Shown: positions 27,440 through 34,526 of the stretch, in pieces
Numbering within the stretch: position 1 is the stretch's first letter
Layout: each line of letters starts with the position of its first letter
NCBI GenBank assembly: GCA_949710005.1
Contig: OX453282.1
Coordinates: 11,964,236 to 12,028,235, forward strand
Origin: Ricordea florida
Lineage: Eukaryota > Cnidaria > Anthozoa > Corallimorpharia > Ricordeidae
DNA: 64,000 nucleotides
Direction of reading: 5' to 3'
Notes under the pieces: generated by a model
The model's input: only the letters and a program-made list of their open reading frames with translations
The model's database searches: none
Told to the model about the DNA's origin: nothing
Translations under genes and position numbers: made by a program

Positions 27440-27873
27440 GTTCATCACATTCATCGGAAATCCACAATCACCGACAGCGACGCTTTAGCGATTGAGAAGA
27501 ACATTTCGTTTTTGTGTGACGACGATACGAAGATGAATCTGCAAAGGACTTTCCGCAAGTTTCCACTTATCACAGAGGAAAGGGCTTGGAGTGTTTTCGA
27601 CGAAACTTACAATTGTTTCAGGATAATCTTCGGTCATTTTGTTGATTATCAAAGACAAAAACCGCAATCGGCCGGTAATGACTGATTTGCGGCAAGAGCA
27701 ATGAATGGCCCTATTGTTATCCCAAGTTCAATTTGCATTTGGTTTTTCTGCTTCATTGCAATTGGTTGGTTTTCGATAGTAAGCCAATCAGAAGGCGAGA
27801 GTGTCGATCGCGGGATGTATGTTTCATGTAGTTAGCGTCATTTGGAAGTTCGCATTCTAGCTTCGTTTCTTGC
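27440..27873. promoter_or_regulatory. Captured promoter-like segment with CCAAT boxes
   Basis: GC content rises relative to its surroundings. The sequence contains CCAATCAG on the + strand (about 27783) and the inverted form ATTGGTTGG (about 27759). NF-Y-type CCAAT boxes in both orientations followed by ATG codons resemble a compact animal promoter. A 5' ORF fragment at 27410-27685 has no recognisable domain and is not called. This looks like host sequence picked up by the transposon; that is inference. Confidence 0.35.
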
Positions 27874-27923
27874 CATGTGCTCGATCGCCTTCTACATTTG
27901 GTTACAGTTCACTGTTTTCGGTA

Positions 27924-28142
27924 ATGATGACTTTACTAGGTGCTCAACAGGAACGACAGCTTCTTATTATTGAAAGGATGAGCGGAAGAATGGATGCGAT
28001 TTGCGACAGTCAAAAGAGACTCGAGGATGCCAATGCAAGCCTGCGACAGGGGAATGAAAGATTAGGAAACGAACTTGCAAAAGAAGGAGAAGCAGGACAA
28101 CCGACGTGGTTTGAGAAATTCACGACGGAGTTCTACTATTGA
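27924..28142 (+). CDS. Possible captured coiled-coil ORF in the CACTA element
   Basis: From ATGATG at 27924 the frame encodes 72 aa, with a heptad-like hydrophilic helix (about residues 10-50) rich in Glu, Arg and Gln, ending in TEFYY. A 32-codon frame from an ATG at 27874 overlaps it upstream. There is no transposase similarity that I can see. It may be an exon fragment of a host gene or a chance frame. The base composition is less AT-rich than the Polinton genes. Confidence 0.3.
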   Translation: MMTLLGAQQERQLLIIERMSGRMDAICDSQKRLEDANASLRQGNERLGNELAKEGEAGQPTWFEKFTTEFYY

Positions 28143-28319
28143 AATAATCAAACAAGTTTACTGCAAGCCTGCAACAAACAATACAACAACAAACGAAATA
28201 TACACTGTACATGTAATGACCAAGTAAAAAACACCAGTGTCTAGGAATAAATTTGGTGGATGAATTAAAACATGCTTATGAAATGAATATGGCCGAAAGG
28301 ATAAAGGTGAAGATTTTAA

Positions 28320-28623
28320 AATTACAATATGATTATGATCATTTAATTACCCTTAAACATGACTTTTACACACATTTAGAATGTGTTTAACCTGTTTAAG
28401 GTTCTAATTAAACATAATGTAAAAGTCAGAAGATATTTTGGTTGTATTTAACGGTCACTTAAACATACATTAAGCTTTAGCCTTAAGGGTGTTTAAGGCG
28501 GGTTTAAGTTGAAATTAAACTTATTTTTAAGTTTTTAAACCTCTAATTAAATGTAGTAAACATAACTTTAAGCCAAGATTAATTTCAGTTTAAGACTGCT
28601 TAAATGTTCTTTTTCTCCTTGTG
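28320..28623. repeat. Right subterminal repeat region of the CACTA element
   Basis: TTTAAG or CTTAAA occurs nine times in both orientations up to the terminal CCTTGTG. It is the counterpart of the left subterminal region. The 177 bp between 28143 and 28319 are non-coding, with nothing recognised. Confidence 0.6.
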
Positions 28624-28626
28624 TAT
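28624..28626 (+). repeat. CACTA target-site duplication, right copy (TAT)
   Basis: TAT immediately after the terminal GTG, matching 26807-26809. Confidence 0.75.
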
Positions 28627-29272
28627 ATGGATTATTATTTATCACAAAAGGTTGTTCGTCGGGTAAAGGTAGTTTCATTTCATACAATATTCGTCTTATT
28701 GTAAAATACACATGAAACTTTATGAAACTACTCACTACTTTAGGATAATTTAAACTCTCAAAAGGACTTATACCACATCCAGATGTAGCACACCATACTG
28801 CAAAGTTAAGCTGTTGAGGCCAATAATTCATATCAGGTGAATTCAACCATTTTCTACTTTGCTTTCCAAATTTGAAAGTAACAACTTGATTGGTAAAAAC
28901 ATTACGCATCTTTGCTGTAAATTTCTTGGTATTTGAAACGTATATATCTAGAAAGGTTAACATTTTTGTTAAATCAGTTGTAAAGTTATCAAAGTTAATA
29001 GCTGGTATTGAGTATGTTTGATTTGTAATGGATAAACTTTTTGGAAATGAACCAACCTTAACTTTATTTTCTAACCCTAAATCTTGCCATAATAATGTTT
29101 TCAAATTAATAGGAAGATAATCAGTCCAAGTTTTTCCAGTAGGATCATCATTTGACATAACTGCTGTCCCATTAACTTTCCATTTAATATATCCTCCATA
29201 TGAATCATTCACAAATGTAAATTTATCAAGGTTGGCGTTTGGGTACCTATTTTTGAAATCATCTAATAACAT
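28624..29272 (-). pseudogene. N-terminal part of the split structural gene
   Basis: About 215 native codons start at ATG 29272. The open frame then runs about 18 codons into the CACTA element to a stop at 28568, making a 234-aa chimera. Recognisable features are a Gly/Tyr/Trp-rich N-terminal region, a Cys-containing segment (WCATSGCGIS, about residues 160-169) and a helical stretch (KFHVYFTIRRILYEMKLPLP). The downstream half lies at 25916-26809. Together they would make a protein of roughly 500 aa with a C-terminal membrane anchor. A promoter-like motif lies 27 nt upstream, inside the loop of a perfect 12-bp inverted repeat. The family looks Polinton-specific and structural, but I cannot name its function. 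Confidence 0.75.
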
Positions 29273-29322
29273 CTTATTCTTTATGTTTCAGATAATCTGG
29301 TCTTTAGATTAAGAATAAGATG
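29270..29322. promoter_or_regulatory. Perfect 12-bp inverted repeat enclosing a promoter motif
   Basis: CATCTTATTCTT (29270-29281, including the start codon complement) pairs with AAGAATAAGATG (29311-29322). The 29-nt loop ends with the minus-strand motif AATCTAAAGAC. Confidence 0.5.
29300..29310 (-). promoter_or_regulatory. Promoter-like motif AATCTAAAGAC
   Basis: TCTAAA-type version of the element motif, 27 nt upstream of the ATG at 29272. The 78 bp from 29323 to 29400 are AT-rich with no gene. Confidence 0.5.
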
Positions 29323-29400
29323 TAAAGTATTAATCTTCACTAGTATTTTTAATGCCTGCAAAAAAATTACAACCAACATCAGTTCTCTCATATGAAATTT

Positions 29401-30003
29401 TTAATGATTTGGATCGGGTGTGATTAATTCTTTTAATAGATCTGCTCGAACTTCTCTCCTTATATGAGACATATCCAAGTTTTTTTCTGTGTCTTTTCTA
29501 AATTTTTGTCGTATTTCTTGTTTTAGTTTTTGAAACTTTTCCAACTCTGCTAAAATTATAGAAAATTCTTGATCGGATATAACATTATCTTTCAAAGCTT
29601 TTGAAACTAAATCGTTAATTGTGTTTAATTTTGATTTTGCAATTGCAGCGGTTTGTTCGTGTTTACTAACTTTACCAGAAAGTCTTTTAGAAGCAAAACC
29701 AAATCCAACCGACAACCCAACAAAAAAACCACCAACAACTCCCAAAGGCACACCAACAATAGCACCAAAACCCGTGAGAGAAGTTCCTAAACCGCTTGCT
29801 GATAGAATAACTGAAATCAAACCACCAGAAACACTAATTTTTGTGCATATTCCTCTAGCCCTATTATATTTTTTCCTTACTTCTTCGTAATGTTTAATTT
29901 CTTTCTCAAGATTTTGTAATACCTCGCTTGATTTTTGCAGTCTGAAATTAACCGGATCTGTATTATTGGGTAATACAGGGTAAATTCTATTGTATTCATC
30001 CAT
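29401..30003 (-). CDS. Polinton membrane protein with glycine-rich hydrophobic core
   Basis: 200 aa. Residues 20-50 form a charged helix or coiled coil. Residues 57-104 are a long, Gly-rich hydrophobic stretch (GLGTSLTGFGAIVGVPLGVV) that could form a membrane hairpin. Residues 105-190 are again helical and highly charged. This architecture suits a membrane-active or virion-membrane protein. I recall similar proteins in Polintons of corals and molluscs, where the role is not established. It follows the 405-aa gene with a 35-bp gap, and its promoter-like motif overlaps that gene's stop codon. Confidence 0.7.
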   Translation of the reverse strand: MDEYNRIYPVLPNNTDPVNFRLQKSSEVLQNLEKEIKHYEEVRKKYNRARGICTKISVSGGLISVILSASGLGTSLTGFGAIVGVPLGVVGGFFVGLSVGFGFASKRLSGKVSKHEQTAAIAKSKLNTINDLVSKALKDNVISDQEFSIILAELEKFQKLKQEIRQKFRKDTEKNLDMSHIRREVRADLLKELITPDPNH

Positions 30004-30028
30004 ATTGTATTTTACTACTCAACATGAT

Positions 30029-30039
30029 ATCTTTAGATC
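30029..30039 (-). promoter_or_regulatory. Promoter-like motif GATCTAAAGAT
   Basis: 25 nt upstream of the ATG at 30003. Its first base is shared with the TAG stop of the upstream gene, showing how tightly genes and signals are packed. Confidence 0.55.
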
Positions 30040-31256
30040 TACTTTCTCTTCTTTTTTATACTTTCAACAAAATATAAAACTACAGCCATTATCAAAAGCC
30101 AAGCATTTTCACCTAAAAATCCAATAACTTGACCGGCTGTTTTGAATAGAAAGCTCACGATAGCACCAACCATTCCTGGCAATATTTCACCTAATTTCTT
30201 ACCAAGAGTTTTTAAACCATTCCCAACTCCTCTTCCTAATGTTGATAAACCTTTAGAAAGATTAGAAATTATAACACCAATGATGACACCTACTGCACTT
30301 AGAACAGCAAAAACTGTAAAACCATACTTTTTGAATATATACTTTATCCGCTCTCTTAATGGTAAATTTTTAAGTATTTCATCTTTTCGCCCATCTATAA
30401 CTGATAATTGTTCTTCGATTGAAATTGTTTTATTTCTAATCTGTTCTCTTAATTTATCAACCTCAGATTTTAATCTCTCATTGCTTTGTTCTAACTTTGT
30501 TGAATTTGATTTTCCCTTCTTATATTTGTCTATTTCTTCTTTGTATAATTTTGTTTCATCCAAAAGTCTCTCTGCTTGTATTTTTAATTCTATATTCTGT
30601 TTAACGGTTTGATCGAAAAGACTTTTATTTTCTGCTTTTTGCACCTGTTGTTTCTCAATGAATTGGCGTAGTTCTTTTTCTCTTTCGTCATATCGACTAA
30701 TCTCCTCCGTTCTTGTTGCTAAAAGTGAATCTATTCCTTGTACTGCAGAAAGTAATTCATTATGTTTTTCTTTTTCTTCATTAAATTGTGATATGGCATC
30801 ATTATATTTATCTAACATTGTTTCATAATCGGCACCTAGAGCTTTTCTCATTGTTTTTGGTAAATCTTCAAGCATAAGAACTTTATCTTTAGTAAGTATG
30901 ACATGTGGTGCAGAACCCTTCCTATTACTAAATTCTGCTAATATACTACCATCTTTTCCATATGTTACATTAAATGTCGCGTCATTAGGATTGTAAGTTG
31001 GCATATAACGTTTGAGTTCTTGGCCCGCTTCTCGCCTTCTGTCATATTTCTCATCTCTTTCTTCAATATTTGGGGTTTTTTTCTCTTCATCTTTTATTTG
31101 CCATTGAAGTCGTTTTCTTTCTGCCATATATTCGGAGTAACCAAGATATCCTTGATCAACAGATGTAGATGTGTTTGGGCTTTGGTAAAATGTATCATCC
31201 CCATCATCATTATCATCATCTTTTGGTAAATCTTCTAATGGTATGTCTTTTTCCAT
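30039..31256 (-). CDS. Large coiled-coil protein with C-terminal membrane segments
   Basis: 405 aa. The N-terminus is acidic and disordered (DDDNDDGDD). Residues about 140-295 are Glu/Lys/Gln-rich with heptad periodicity (long coiled coil). The C-terminal third has hydrophobic segments at about 312-331, 361-382 and 384-399, separated by a Gly/Lys linker (GRGVGNGLKTLGKKLG), and a basic tail (KKKRK). Polintons commonly encode a coiled-coil protein of unknown role. A scaffold or membrane-anchored virion function is inferred. The gene is divergent from the + strand 264-aa gene, with 95 bp carrying a motif for each direction. Confidence 0.72.
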   Translation of the reverse strand: MEKDIPLEDLPKDDDNDDGDDTFYQSPNTSTSVDQGYLGYSEYMAERKRLQWQIKDEEKKTPNIEERDEKYDRRREAGQELKRYMPTYNPNDATFNVTYGKDGSILAEFSNRKGSAPHVILTKDKVLMLEDLPKTMRKALGADYETMLDKYNDAISQFNEEKEKHNELLSAVQGIDSLLATRTEEISRYDEREKELRQFIEKQQVQKAENKSLFDQTVKQNIELKIQAERLLDETKLYKEEIDKYKKGKSNSTKLEQSNERLKSEVDKLREQIRNKTISIEEQLSVIDGRKDEILKNLPLRERIKYIFKKYGFTVFAVLSAVGVIIGVIISNLSKGLSTLGRGVGNGLKTLGKKLGEILPGMVGAIVSFLFKTAGQVIGFLGENAWLLIMAVVLYFVESIKKKRK

Positions 31257-31278
31257 GATTTTTACTCATCAGTAATAA

Positions 31279-31289
31279 ATCTTTAGACC
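31279..31289 (-). promoter_or_regulatory. Promoter-like motif GGTCTAAAGAT
   Basis: 22 nt upstream of the ATG at 31256. Forms a divergent pair with 31318-31328. Confidence 0.55.
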
Positions 31290-31317
31290 CCTTAGAGTCG
31301 ATGAAAAAGTAAAATTT

Positions 31318-31328
31318 GATTTAAAGAT
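31318..31328 (+). promoter_or_regulatory. Promoter-like motif GATTTAAAGAT
   Basis: 23 nt upstream of the ATG at 31352. Identical to the copy at 24498-24508. Confidence 0.55.
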
Positions 31329-31351
31329 TAAAAAATATATATAAAAATAAA

Positions 31352-32146
31352 ATGATGAACGAAACTACACAATTAATAGATGTTAATAATTATATTCCTA
31401 AAGTAAGCATGATTTTTTCTAAACCAATTGTTGGTGAAATTCCTGGAACAAAACCCAAGGTAGAATTTAAAAGAATTAAAATTTTTACAAAAAATAATGA
31501 TGGAACAGAAGGAGAACTTGTTATTCCAACCGGTAATTTATATTCTTTTGGTGTTTCTACAAACACAAATCAACAAACAGGTGTAATTACCGGATATGTG
31601 TTTCCATTATGTTTATGGAGTGGAAGCAGTCCAACACCCGAAGAAGAAAAATGGATTGATTTATTCAATGAAATAGTTGACAATTGCATTGATCATTTGC
31701 TTATTAATAGAGTAAAAATTGGTAAATTTGAGTTGGAAAGAAATGAGCTTGAAAAACAAAAAGGAGGTTTAAATCCTCTATATTGGAAGATGGAAAAATC
31801 TTCAATGACTAGAGTTCCAGATAGAGGTCCAACTTTATATGCAAAATTAATTTGGAATAAAAAACAAGACCAAATTTTAACCAAATTTTATAACTCTAAA
31901 AACGATAAGTTAATTGATCCATTAAAATTATTAAATAAAGGTTGTCGAGTTGAAGAAGGTGTAATAAAAATTGAATCAATATTTATTGGTTCTTGTATTG
32001 CGCTTCAAGTAAAACTTTATGAAGCAGTTATAGAACCAAACAAAGAAATGAAAAGATTAACCAAATTTAGATACTTAACTATTTCAGATAGTAAATCTGC
32101 TGCTGAAGAAATGGATGAAGATTCTGATGTTGAGAGTCTCATGTAA
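31352..32146 (+). CDS. Possible viral single-stranded DNA-binding protein
   Basis: 264 aa, soluble, beta-rich, with an acidic C-terminal tail (EEMDEDSDVESLM). The central and C-terminal part (GPTLYAKLIW, IDPLKLLNKGCRVEEG, IKIESIFIGSCIALQVKLYE) resembles a family I recall from giant viruses and Polinton-like viruses suggested to bind single-stranded DNA. An acidic tail is also common in such proteins. The role in protein-primed replication alongside PolB is therefore a reasonable inference, not a proof. It is the only + strand gene within the minus-strand structural block, which fits a different expression class. Two ATGs in a row (31352, 31355) make the start uncertain by one codon. A hairpin follows the stop. 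Confidence 0.6.
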   Translation: MMNETTQLIDVNNYIPKVSMIFSKPIVGEIPGTKPKVEFKRIKIFTKNNDGTEGELVIPTGNLYSFGVSTNTNQQTGVITGYVFPLCLWSGSSPTPEEEKWIDLFNEIVDNCIDHLLINRVKIGKFELERNELEKQKGGLNPLYWKMEKSSMTRVPDRGPTLYAKLIWNKKQDQILTKFYNSKNDKLIDPLKLLNKGCRVEEGVIKIESIFIGSCIALQVKLYEAVIEPNKEMKRLTKFRYLTISDSKSAAEEMDEDSDVESLM

Positions 32147-32165
32147 ACTATAATAAATATACTTA

Positions 32166-32197
32166 TGTTATATAACCAAAATTACTGGTTACATAAC
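32166..32197. terminator. Hairpin between convergent genes
   Basis: TGTTATATAACCA pairs with TGGTTACATAACA across a 6-nt loop: a 13-bp stem with one mismatch or wobble. It lies between the stop of the + gene (32146) and the stop of the - gene (32209). It shares the GTTATATAAC core with the hairpin at 25163-25194. Confidence 0.6.
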
Positions 32198-32208
32198 AAA
32201 ATAATAAT

Positions 32209-32601
32209 TTATAAAAATTTACTGACCGCGTAACCTAAACCTAACATTCCAGCTCCAACATATACCATTTCTCCTGTTTTTTGTTCATCGCTTGGTTTGT
32301 AATAATCAGAGAATTTTGGTTCTTGCATTTTGCCATACAATTCAAAAGCTTGATTTGTAGTCGAAATATTTTTTGATGCTTGATATTTTTCATCTTTTTT
32401 CTTCATTTTCCAATCAATCATTTTTTGTCTTTTTTCCTGATATTCTGCATAATCTCTTTGATATTTTTCTAATGCTTTATCGTGTCGTATTTTTTCCGCA
32501 TCCACATTATGTCCTGAAAGACTTTTTGCAAGATAATTTCCGCCAACAAATGCTGTTGCATTCAATATAGCCCCACCAATCATCATCGCTATTGCTGCCA
32601 T
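32209..32601 (-). CDS. Small Polinton virion-type protein with hydrophobic termini
   Basis: 130 aa. The N-terminal 26 residues are hydrophobic and Gly/Ala-rich (MIGGAILNATAFVGGNYLA). The middle is a charged helix (Lys/Glu/Gln/Tyr, about 35-75). The C-terminus has a second hydrophobic segment (MVYVGAGMLGLGYAVSKFL). It begins 1 bp after the stop of the 72-aa gene, so the two are probably co-expressed or use overlapping signals; a degenerate motif (ATTTAGAGGAT, 32624-32634) sits 22 nt upstream within that gene. The family looks Polinton-associated. A membrane or minor virion role is inferred. Confidence 0.65.
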   Translation of the reverse strand: MAAIAMMIGGAILNATAFVGGNYLAKSLSGHNVDAEKIRHDKALEKYQRDYAEYQEKRQKMIDWKMKKKDEKYQASKNISTTNQAFELYGKMQEPKFSDYYKPSDEQKTGEMVYVGAGMLGLGYAVSKFL

Positions 32602-32602
32602 T

Positions 32603-32821
32603 TTATTTTGGTAAAATCTTTTGATCCTCTAAATAAGTTTTTAGATACATACTTCCTGATAATACAGCCACCCATTTTGCATAATTTGTAATACTTGAGG
32701 ATGGGTCATTCAAAAATGATTCTTTCATTACCTTTTTAGCTACATACCCAACTCCAGCCCCTAATCCGATAAGTACCGCTGAATCAGTTACAGTTTTCAC
32801 AAGTTTATTTTCGCTTGACAT
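32603..32821 (-). CDS. Small membrane protein of the structural cluster
   Basis: 72 aa with two hydrophobic segments (about residues 12-28, Gly-rich AVLIGLGAGVGYVA, and 46-60). There are no catalytic motifs. It sits in the run of small minus-strand genes between the SSB candidate and the packaging ATPase, a context that suggests a minor virion or membrane component. The upstream region holds a promoter-like motif within a perfect inverted repeat. The function is unknown. Confidence 0.6.
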   Translation of the reverse strand: MSSENKLVKTVTDSAVLIGLGAGVGYVAKKVMKESFLNDPSSSITNYAKWVAVLSGSMYLKTYLEDQKILPK

Positions 32822-32871
32822 TTTTTACTACATCATTAAGAAACTTTTAAATGGCTTTATGTAGTAAAAAA
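32821..32871. promoter_or_regulatory. Perfect 13-bp inverted repeat enclosing a promoter motif
   Basis: TTTTTTACTACAT (32821-32833, next to the start codon) pairs with ATGTAGTAAAAAA (32859-32871). The 25-nt loop carries the minus-strand motif ATTTAAAAGTT. It lies in the 60-bp gap after the 140-aa gene, so it could combine a 3'-end signal for one gene with a promoter for the next. Confidence 0.55.
32842..32852 (-). promoter_or_regulatory. Promoter-like motif ATTTAAAAGTT
   Basis: 20 nt upstream of the ATG at 32821, inside the loop of the inverted repeat. Confidence 0.45.
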
Positions 32872-32881
32872 TAATTTATAA

Positions 32882-33304
32882 TTACATCATTCCAATTTTT
32901 GGTTGTGGATTATGAATCTTTATGGGAGGGGCTTGAAAAGGTTGTGTTGGTACTTGTGATAAATCTGCTATCCTATTAGAATATTCAACCCTAGCTTTTT
33001 CCTTATATCTCATAAAAAGATCAAATGCTGTAAAACCTAATCCAATAACGGATAAAACAGTAGTAAAAGATAACTCTGGAAGCCACGATTTCGCTTCACT
33101 ATATGTATTTTCATTTTTCTCCTCTTCCTGTTTCATTTTTTCTTCGCGTTTCATCTCCCTGGCCAATGCATCTTTTGCTTTTTTATTATATTCAGCTAAT
33201 TTTTTTCCAGCTGCTACTTTTTTAGGATCTTTCTCCCTCTTTTTTGTATCTTTATTTTGAGGTGCGGGATCTGCTGTAATTTGCTCATCAGATTGTTCAG
33301 ACAT
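32882..33304 (-). CDS. Lys/Glu-rich single-pass membrane protein
   Basis: 140 aa. Residues 1-70 are strongly charged (KKREKDPKKVAAGKKLAEYN) and probably a helix or coiled coil. Residues 79-98 are a clear membrane segment (FTTVLSVIGLGFTAF). The tail is Pro/Gln-rich. There is no signal peptide, so the topology is probably cytosolic N-terminus. The family looks Polinton-associated. A virion membrane-linked role is inferred from its place beside the ATPase and capsid genes. Confidence 0.65.
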   Translation of the reverse strand: MSEQSDEQITADPAPQNKDTKKREKDPKKVAAGKKLAEYNKKAKDALAREMKREEKMKQEEEKNENTYSEAKSWLPELSFTTVLSVIGLGFTAFDLFMRYKEKARVEYSNRIADLSQVPTQPFQAPPIKIHNPQPKIGMM

Positions 33305-33327
33305 TGTTATTTAGATGCTGCAAATAA

Positions 33328-33338
33328 GTTTTTAGATC
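33328..33338 (-). promoter_or_regulatory. Promoter-like motif GATCTAAAAAC
   Basis: 23 nt upstream of the ATG at 33304, in the 37-bp gap between genes. A short inverted pair, TTATTT/AAATAA, lies between the motif and the ATG. Confidence 0.5.
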
Positions 33339-33341
33339 TGT

Positions 33342-33860
33342 TTAATATACAGTATCAACACCTTCAGTAGATTGCTTAGTTTCCTGATCAGTTGTGTTAT
33401 AATTTACTGGTTTTTGTTGTATTTTTCCTATTTTAACGTGTTTAGCTACTTGAAATAATCCGCTAGCAAGTGCAGCCAGTCTTCCTGATTTCAATGCCAA
33501 GAGCCCAACAATGTTTGTTAGTTCACGATTAACCAAATCATCATTCTTCAAATCCTTACAAAGAGCATCAATATCATCAACCGGAACTAAATATGAAATA
33601 ATTTTAGAAATTAATTGAAGGGATGAATCTACCACCCCACCACTAATTTTCTTACCCATTACCGCTTGATAACGATTAAAATATTTTTCTACATCGCGTT
33701 CCGATAATTTTTTTACATCACCCAAGCTCATTTCAACCCCCATATATTCCTTTGTTGACCCAAGCACTGCGAGAATGGCTAGTGATTCTTGTTTTATTTC
33801 AAGTTCATCATCCTTCGGCTGATCTGTCTTTTCTTCAATATAATCTTCAACGTTTGTCAT
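33342..33860 (-). CDS. Helical protein encoded next to the packaging ATPase
   Basis: 172 aa from the ATG at 33860 (MTNVEDYIEE), which lies 5 bp after the ATPase stop. An in-frame ATG at 33896 would add 12 residues and overlap the ATPase. I prefer 33860 because of its position and because a degenerate motif (TATTTAGAGAT, 33882-33892) then lies 21 nt upstream, as in other genes. The protein is mostly helical with hydrophobic patches near the C-terminal third (TNIVGLLALKSGRLAALASG). It has no catalytic motif and its function is unknown. Its neighbours place it in the virion assembly set. Confidence 0.65.
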   Translation of the reverse strand: MTNVEDYIEEKTDQPKDDELEIKQESLAILAVLGSTKEYMGVEMSLGDVKKLSERDVEKYFNRYQAVMGKKISGGVVDSSLQLISKIISYLVPVDDIDALCKDLKNDDLVNRELTNIVGLLALKSGRLAALASGLFQVAKHVKIGKIQQKPVNYNTTDQETKQSTEGVDTVY

Positions 33861-33865
33861 CTTTG

Positions 33866-34492
33866 TTAAATCACCTCGGGAATCTCTAAATAGCAATTAA
33901 ATGGGTATCGCAAACTCAAACATAACCTAGAATATTTTTCTGTTTTCAGGAGTTGTACAAACTTTTTACCTATTTCATAATCCAAATCACCACCATAATC
34001 TTCGAAAAACATTTTCATACCTTTCTGCGATGGATTATGGAAAGTAACAACGCAAGCCACATTTTCCCGGAATGGTTTTGCTATTGATGTTAATTGCTGG
34101 GTTAGAACCCACATTGATAATCCGTGATGCCTTCCGGAGAATGCTAAATCTATAAATTTATTAGATCTTTTCTTCAGATCAGAGGAAACAGCGCAATCAT
34201 CTAAAATTATTAATGTTTTTGTTCCAGAGAATAAAGTTTGGCAATCATTTAACAATTCATTAATCTCATCTACATTACTTGCATCGGGTGATAATACAAA
34301 GAATCTCTTGTCCCCACGAGCGAAATTATGATATGTTTTATTTTTAGAATAAGTTGGGCATATTAAAACAATGAATTCAAAAACTTTTCGGAAAGGACCT
34401 CGGAGCTGTTCAATTAGGTACTTTGTTTTTCCACAATTTGTTGGTCCTGTTATAATACAATGAAATGGTATTTTATCTCGTAAATCTTCCAT
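33866..34492 (-). CDS. ATP: FtsK/HerA-type genome-packaging ATPase
   Basis: 208 aa. The Walker A motif GPTNCGKT is at residues 16-23 and the Walker B TLIILDD at 93-99, followed by the conserved SGRHHGLS (about 123-130) and a Q-rich sensor region (WVLTQQLTS). This matches the compact A32-like packaging ATPases of Polintons, virophages and large DNA viruses, which pump DNA into the preformed capsid by ATP hydrolysis. The length is typical of Polintons. It sits directly downstream of the capsid gene with its own promoter-like motif, the usual capsid-ATPase pairing. The frame and all key residues look intact. Confidence 0.92.
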   Translation of the reverse strand: MEDLRDKIPFHCIITGPTNCGKTKYLIEQLRGPFRKVFEFIVLICPTYSKNKTYHNFARGDKRFFVLSPDASNVDEINELLNDCQTLFSGTKTLIILDDCAVSSDLKKRSNKFIDLAFSGRHHGLSMWVLTQQLTSIAKPFRENVACVVTFHNPSQKGMKMFFEDYGGDLDYEIGKKFVQLLKTEKYSRLCLSLRYPFNCYLEIPEVI

Positions 34493-34514
34493 GATTTTTG
34501 TATCATAACATTAT

Positions 34515-34525
34515 GTTTTTAGATT
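34515..34525 (-). promoter_or_regulatory. Promoter-like motif AATCTAAAAAC
   Basis: 22 nt upstream of the ATPase ATG (34492), in the 34-bp gap after the capsid gene. Confidence 0.5.
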
Positions 34526-34526
34526 C

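Larger units (their letters stand above)
26810..28623. mobile_element. Non-autonomous CACTA/EnSpm-like transposon, 1,814 bp
   Basis: The left end is CACTAGACCAAAA and the complement of the right end is CACAAGGAGAAAA: short imperfect inverted ends beginning CAC, with a TAT duplication outside. Subterminal regions are dense in TTTAAG/CTTAAA: five copies in about 200 bp on the left and nine in about 300 bp on the right. Such subterminal repeats are typical of CACTA elements. Removing the element and one TAT brings the two halves of the interrupted gene back into one frame, which independently supports the boundaries. No transposase is present. The interior (about 27440-28142) has a higher GC content and looks like captured sequence. 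The right terminus CACAA departs from canonical CACTA. Confidence 0.8.

Noticed and set aside
27410-27685. 91-codon ORF in the CACTA interior
   Set aside because: It has no recognisable domain, a weak start and an overlapping minus-strand frame of similar length. I could not support it as a gene.
26810-28623. Helitron or MITE with TTTAAG ends as the nested insert
   Set aside because: The ends CAC...GTG, the TAT duplication and the restored frame on removal fit CACTA/EnSpm better. The TTTAAG copies are subterminal, not terminal.
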